Shown here: piece by piece, positions 60,633 to 64,000 of the stretch
Layout of the letters: every line of letters starts with the position of its first letter
Position numbering within the stretch: the stretch's first letter is position 1
Assembly: GCF_014650075.1 (NCBI RefSeq)
Contig: NZ_BMUG01000010.1
Coordinates: forward strand, 62,001-126,000
Origin: Streptomyces microflavus
GTDB taxonomy: Bacteria > Actinomycetota > Actinomycetes > Streptomycetales > Streptomycetaceae
Length of the DNA stretch: 64,000 nt
Reading direction: 5' to 3'
Position numbers and translations under genes: made by a program
The notes under the pieces: generated by a model
The model's input: only the letters and a program-made list of their open reading frames with translations
What the model was told of the DNA's origin: nothing
Databases searched by the model: none

Positions 60633-60648
60633 TGTGACTCAGGTCACA
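60633..60648. promoter_or_regulatory. Crp-type site TGTGACTCAGGTCACA
   Basis: Matches both the enterobacterial TGTGAN6TCACA core and the Streptomyces Crp motif GTGN6GNCAC (from memory). It lies between the M6 protease (minus, start 60508) and the TetR gene (plus, start 60785), so it could act on either. Confidence 0.75.
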
Positions 60649-60784
60649 TGGCGGAGTGGAAATAAGCGGGGATCCTCTCCCCGTTTGCAACGGTGTCCCC
60701 AGGAAGCGGGGAGTTGCTCCCCGGTTACGCGTGGGGGTCGTCCAGCTACACATCGTTCGATCAGGGAGAGGGAGGTCCGCCGCC

Positions 60785-61447
60785 GTGGACACCGTCGCCG
60801 ACACCACCGCACCGGCAGCTCAGCGCCGTACGCCCCGACCGCGGGCCGACGCGCTCCGCAACCGCGAGCGGATCGTCACGGCCGCCCGTGAGATGTTCGT
60901 CGAGTTCGGGCCTGACGTGCCGCTCGACGACGTCGCGCGGCGGGCGGGCGTCGGCAACGCCACGCTCTACCGGAACTTCCCCGACCGCGCCGCCCTCACC
61001 CATGAGGTCGTCCTCGCGGTCACCTCCCGCACCACCCTGAGGGCCGAAGAGGCCGTCGCCGCGGAGGCCGACCCGTTCGCCGCGCTCAGCCGCTTCGTGC
61101 ACGCGGCCGCCGACGAACGGATCGGCGCCCTGTGCCCGATGCTCTCCGGCGTCTTCGACAAGGACCACCCCGACCTGCTCGCCGCGCGCGGACGCCTCGA
61201 AGAGGCCGTCGAGGGGCTCGTGTCGCGCGCCATGTCCGCGGGGCGGCTGCGTACCGACATCGCCGTCGGTGACGTACTCGTCGCCCTCTCCCAGCTCACC
61301 CGGCCGCTGCCCGGCATCGCCTGCCTGGACATCGACCGCTTCACCCACCGCCACCTCCAGCTGTTCCTGGACGGGCTGGAAGCCCCGGCCCGCTCCGTGC
61401 TGCCCGGATCGGCGGCGACCCTGGAGAACCTGAGGCGCCGCGACTGA
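60785..61447 (+). CDS. TetR-family transcriptional regulator
   Basis: 220 residues from the GTG at 60785 with GGGAGAGGGAGG upstream; an upstream frame to 60656 is not coding-like. N-terminal helix-turn-helix: RADALRNRERIVTAAREMFVEFGPDVPLDDVARRAGVGNATLYRNFPDRAALTHEVV, a standard TetR domain. The C-terminal ligand domain has ADPFAALSRFVHAAADERIGALCPMLSGVFDKDHPDLLAARGRLEEAVEGLVSRAMSAGRLRTDI. It is 199 bp upstream of a DHA2 efflux pump and is probably its repressor. It has no nearby CTGACG operator, so it is not an obvious candidate for the 8.7-15 kb regulon. Confidence 0.93.
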   Translation: MDTVADTTAPAAQRRTPRPRADALRNRERIVTAAREMFVEFGPDVPLDDVARRAGVGNATLYRNFPDRAALTHEVVLAVTSRTTLRAEEAVAAEADPFAALSRFVHAAADERIGALCPMLSGVFDKDHPDLLAARGRLEEAVEGLVSRAMSAGRLRTDIAVGDVLVALSQLTRPLPGIACLDIDRFTHRHLQLFLDGLEAPARSVLPGSAATLENLRRRD

Positions 61448-61459
61448 CAGCGCCCGCCC

Positions 61460-61522
61460 CGACCTCGTAAAGCACCGACCTCGTAAAGCGCCGATCTCGC
61501 AACGCAGCGACCTCGTGACGCA
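61460..61522. repeat. Four 15-16 bp tandem repeats CGACCTCGTAAAGCR upstream of the efflux pump
   Basis: The copies drift (CCGATCTCGCAACGCA, GCGACCTCGTGACGCA). They lie between the TetR stop and the pump, where the pump promoter should be. They could be clustered regulator sites or a neutral array. Confidence 0.6.
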
Positions 61523-61646
61523 GCCCGACACCCTCATATATACGCCCACACCCTCACGTACTCCCATCACACGTACGCCCTGACGTACCGGCGACTCTCC
61601 TCGCGACGTCCTCGGCGCCCTCCCATGTCCCTAGGTGGCTACTCCC

Positions 61647-63203
61647 ATGTCAAAAACGGCTGACACCCGGCTGTCCGAAACGGCCGGCTCCCGGATTCCC
61701 GATCCCAGTCGCTGGAAAGCGCTGGCCTTCATCGCGCTCGCCCAGCTGATGGTCGTCCTCGACGCGACCATCGTGAACATCGCCCTGCCCTCCGCCCAGA
61801 CCGACCTCGGGATCTCCGAGGGCAACAAGCAGTGGGTCATCACCGCCTACGCGCTCGCCTTCGGTGGACTCCTCCTCTTCGGAGGCCGTATCGCCGACCT
61901 CTGGGGACGCAAGCGCACCTTCGTCGTCGGTCTGATCGGCTTCGCGCTGGCCTCCGCGCTCGGCGGAGCCGCCCAGAACGAGGCGATGATGTTCGGCTCC
62001 CGCGCCCTGCAAGGTGTCTTCGGCGCCCTGCTCGCGCCGGCTGCCCTCTCGCTGCTCGCCGTGATGTTCACCGACGCCAAGGAGCGCGCCAAGGCCTTCG
62101 GTATCTACGGGGCCATCGCCGGTGGCGGTGGCGCGGTCGGGTTGATCCTCGGCGGCTTCCTCACCGAGTACCTGAACTGGCGCTGGACGTTCTTCGTCAA
62201 CATCCCGTTCGCCATCGTGGCCGCCGCGGGCGCCTACTTCGTGATCCGTGAGCCCTCCGGTGCCCGCAACCGCGCACCGCTGGACATCCCCGGCGTCGTT
62301 CTCTCCACGCTCGGCCTGGTCGCCCTGGTGTACGGCTTCACCCGCGCCGAGTCGGCCGGCTGGTCGGACGCGCTGACCGTCTCGATGTTCGTCGCCGCCG
62401 CCGTACTGCTGCTCGCCTTCGTCGTGACCGAGTCGCGCGTGAAGTCGCCGCTGCTGCCGCTGCGCGTCCTCACCGAGCGCAACCGCGGTGGGGTCTACCT
62501 CTCGCTGGGTCTCGCCATCATCGCGATGTTCGGGCTGTTCCTCTTCCTGACCTACTACCTCCAGGTCGTGAAGGGCTACTCCCCGGTCAAGACCGGCTTC
62601 GCCTTCATGCCGATGATCGTGGGCATGATCACCGGCTCCACCCAGATCGGCACCCGGCTGATGACCAGGGTCCCGCCGCGGCTGCTGATGGGCCCCGGAT
62701 TCCTGGTCGCCGCCATCGGCATGCTGTTCCTGACCCAGCTGGACCTGAACACCAGCTACGCGGCCGTCATCCTGCCCGGCATGCTGCTGCTCGGCCTCGG
62801 TATGGGTACGGCGTTCATGCCGGCCATGTCCCTGGCCACGCACGGCATCGAGCCGCGTGACGCGGGAGTCGCCTCCGCGATGGTCAACACCTCGCAGCAG
62901 GTCGGCGGCGCCATCGGCACCGCCCTGCTGAACACCATCGCGGCCGGTGCGACCACCGCGTACATCGCCGACAACGCGGCCCGCGCCACGGACCCCAAGC
63001 TCTTGGAGCTCCAGGCCATGGTCAGCGGCTTCGCCAGCGCGATCTGGTGGGCGGTCGGCATTCTCGTCGTCGCCTCCGCCATCGCGGTCGGGCTGATCAA
63101 CACCGGCCGTCCGGGGACGGGCACCGGCGCGACGGGCGGGCCGTCCGACGGGTCCGGAGCGGACGCCGAGGACGAGTTCCGGATCCCGGTCGTCGCCCAC
63201 TGA
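61647..63203 (+). CDS. MFS multidrug efflux transporter, DHA2 (14-TMS) family
   Basis: 518 residues; ATG at 61647 with AGGTGG upstream (a GTG at 61635 is possible). Fourteen hydrophobic segments. DHA2 motifs: QLMVVLDATIVNIALPSAQTDLG in helix 1, GGRIADLWGRKRTFVVG (motif A between helices 2 and 3), SRALQGVFGALLAPAALSLL (motif C-like region), and LNWRWTFFVNIPFAI. It exports drugs or metabolites by proton antiport. The TetR gene upstream is its probable repressor; the MarR gene is convergent, so MarR might add control. The protein ends with an Asp/Gly-rich tail. Confidence 0.94.
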   Translation: MSKTADTRLSETAGSRIPDPSRWKALAFIALAQLMVVLDATIVNIALPSAQTDLGISEGNKQWVITAYALAFGGLLLFGGRIADLWGRKRTFVVGLIGFALASALGGAAQNEAMMFGSRALQGVFGALLAPAALSLLAVMFTDAKERAKAFGIYGAIAGGGGAVGLILGGFLTEYLNWRWTFFVNIPFAIVAAAGAYFVIREPSGARNRAPLDIPGVVLSTLGLVALVYGFTRAESAGWSDALTVSMFVAAAVLLLAFVVTESRVKSPLLPLRVLTERNRGGVYLSLGLAIIAMFGLFLFLTYYLQVVKGYSPVKTGFAFMPMIVGMITGSTQIGTRLMTRVPPRLLMGPGFLVAAIGMLFLTQLDLNTSYAAVILPGMLLLGLGMGTAFMPAMSLATHGIEPRDAGVASAMVNTSQQVGGAIGTALLNTIAAGATTAYIADNAARATDPKLLELQAMVSGFASAIWWAVGILVVASAIAVGLINTGRPGTGTGATGGPSDGSGADAEDEFRIPVVAH

Positions 63204-63214
63204 CGCAACCGCCT

Positions 63215-63264
63215 CACAGGTCTGCCCTGGCTCCGCATCACAGCGAAGCCAGGGCAGACCTGTG
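63215..63264. terminator. Bidirectional terminator, 18-bp perfect stem
   Basis: The 18 bases 63215-63232 pair perfectly with 63247-63264 around a 14-nt loop, between convergent pump and MarR genes. The right arm is the first unit of the tandem array at 63242. Confidence 0.85.
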
Positions 63265-63393
63265 TCCCCGTGTTCAGCGGAGCCAGAGCAGACCGGTGTT
63301 CCTATGTTCAGCGGAGCCAGAGCAGACCGGTGTCCCTACGTTCAGCGGAGCCAGAGCAGACCGGTGTCCCTACGTTCAGCGGAGCCAGGGCAG
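63242..63393. repeat. Four and a half 34-bp tandem repeats derived from the marR gene end
   Basis: Units 63242-63275, 63276-63309, 63310-63343 and 63344-63377 are nearly identical, followed by a partial copy that is the real coding end of the MarR gene (encoding LPWLR and stop). Units three and four are identical, the first is the most diverged. Confidence 0.93.
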
Positions 63394-63879
63394 GTCCGCG
63401 TCCGTGCCCTCCGGTTCGAGACCGCCGGCGATCACCCGCATGATGTCGCCGAGGCTGCGCACCTGTTCGGGCGTGAGCCGGTCGAACATCGCCTGCCGTA
63501 CGGCGTCGACATGGCCCGGCGCCGAGCGGCTGAGCATCGCGTACCCGTCGTCGGTGAGCACCGCGTTCTGGCCGCGCTTGTCGGAGGGGCACTCCTCGCG
63601 CCGCACCCAGCCGTTCTTCTCCAGCCGGGCGATGGCGTGCGAGAGCCGGGAACGGGTGATCTTCACGTTCCTGGCGAGCTCGGTCATCCGCATCCGGCGC
63701 CGGGGGGCCTGGGAGAGCTGGACGAGCAGCCCGTAATAGATGTGGGGCATGCCCGCATCCCGCTGCAACTGGCGGTCGAGGTGATCCTCCAGCAGCGTGG
63801 TGGCATGCAGATAGGCGCGCCAGACGTGCTGCTCCTCGTCGGTGAGCCAGCGTGTCGCGCTGGTGGATGCCGTGGTCAT
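63376..63879 (-). CDS. MarR-family transcriptional regulator
   Basis: 167 residues from the ATG at 63879 (MTTASTSATRWLTDEEQHVWRAYLHATTLLEDHLDRQLQRDAGMPHIYYGLLVQLSQAPRRRMRMTELARNVKITRSRLSHAIARLEKNGWVRREECPSDKRGQNAVLTDDGY), with GGAG upstream; a GTG nine bases earlier is an alternative. Winged helix-turn-helix with recognition helix ITRSRLSHAIARLEKNGW and wing CPSDKRGQNAVLT. Two CTTGAA-type dyads upstream may be its own operators. It is convergent with the DHA2 pump, so regulation of the pump is possible but not implied by orientation. Confidence 0.93.
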   Translation of the reverse strand: MTTASTSATRWLTDEEQHVWRAYLHATTLLEDHLDRQLQRDAGMPHIYYGLLVQLSQAPRRRMRMTELARNVKITRSRLSHAIARLEKNGWVRREECPSDKRGQNAVLTDDGYAMLSRSAPGHVDAVRQAMFDRLTPEQVRSLGDIMRVIAGGLEPEGTDADLPWLR

Positions 63880-63901
63880 GTACTCCACTGTACGACCTTT
63901 T

Positions 63902-63960
63902 CTTGAAAGTTTAACTAGATAGGGCTAAGGTCTCCGGAGGTAGGAACTTGAAGATTCAAG
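63902..63960. promoter_or_regulatory. Two MarR-type dyads: CTTGAAAGTTTAAC and CTTGAAGATTCAAG
   Basis: 63947-63960 is a perfect 6-bp-arm dyad (CTTGAA-GA-TTCAAG). 63902-63915 is an imperfect copy (CTTGAA-AG-TTTAAC). Both lie upstream of marR in an AT-richer segment and are probably autoregulatory sites; a gene beyond the window edge may share them. Confidence 0.7.
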
Positions 63961-64000
63961 AACCTTGCCGGTGGGATTCCGCAGGCTCCCTGGAGAAACA

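Noticed and set aside
60785..61447. This TetR as the repressor for the CTGACG operator regulon
   Set aside because: No copy of the operator lies by this gene, and its neighbour is an efflux pump; a local role is more likely.

Overview
The window has the very high GC content, strong third-position GC bias and family content of a Streptomyces or close relative: DUF397/DUF5753 regulator pairs, a fused FbiC for coenzyme F420, a sortase-anchored LAATG protein, GPP34, and GTG/ATG starts behind GGAGG-type ribosome sites. It reads as an accessory-rich part of a saprophytic, plant-matter-degrading actinomycete chromosome. No species is claimed.

Layout. 1-5.6 kb is a pectin module: the end of an ABC solute-binding protein, a PL1 pectate lyase, a pectin methylesterase, and a convergent PL1 pectate lyase with a carbohydrate-binding tail, preceded by two LacI-type palindromes. 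5.8-8.4 kb holds an aldo/keto reductase and a coiled-coil wall-anchored protein. 8.7-15.3 kb is a catabolic cluster (two luciferase-like flavin/F420 oxidoreductases, SDR, amidohydrolase, aldehyde dehydrogenase). Its promoters carry near-identical TetR-type operators, CTGACGnnnCGTCAG. The same operator recurs 30 kb away at 40.67 kb, between an SDR and an EthD-like protein, which implies one scattered regulon. 15.5-20.9 kb has an amino-acid permease, then a siderophore-interacting protein and a fused penicillin-acylase/GNAT protein (DesG-DesH-like) diverging from a textbook iron box.

21-29 kb: an LLM oxidoreductase, a PbpA-type penicillin-binding protein, a secreted sugar dehydrogenase behind a perfect 24-bp palindrome, a HAD protein lacking its nucleophile, and FbiC, which would supply F420 to the LLM enzymes. 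29.4-32.1 kb: a DUF4157 (contractile-injection-system cargo-like) protein diverges from a secreted NPP1/NLP necrosis factor. 32.3-44 kb: a tRNA-Met-like sequence, XRE/DUF397 regulators, a STAND-like NTPase-TPR protein, an ADP-ribosylglycohydrolase homologue without metal ligands, a sodium/solute symporter, the second operator locus, and GPP34. 44-50 kb is cell-envelope (an S11 carboxypeptidase with a huge acidic cytosolic tail, polytopic and zinc-ribbon membrane proteins). 50-54 kb: ATP-grasp, phosphotransferase and secreted peptidase genes. 53.8-57.6 kb: a frameshifted coiled-coil/Mrr/TerD fusion and an OGG-like protein next to tRNA-Arg(CCT). 58-64 kb: a decayed acyl-CoA synthetase, an M6 protease with a Crp-type site, TetR + DHA2 efflux pump, and MarR.

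The best leads for something undescribed are the TetR-operator regulon, the DesG-DesH fusion created by a repeat-filled linker, the DUF4157 cargo with its unassigned C-terminal domain, the metal-less ADP-ribosylglycohydrolase, and the Mrr-TerD/OGG pair. All functional calls rest on reading motifs by eye; no database search was run.
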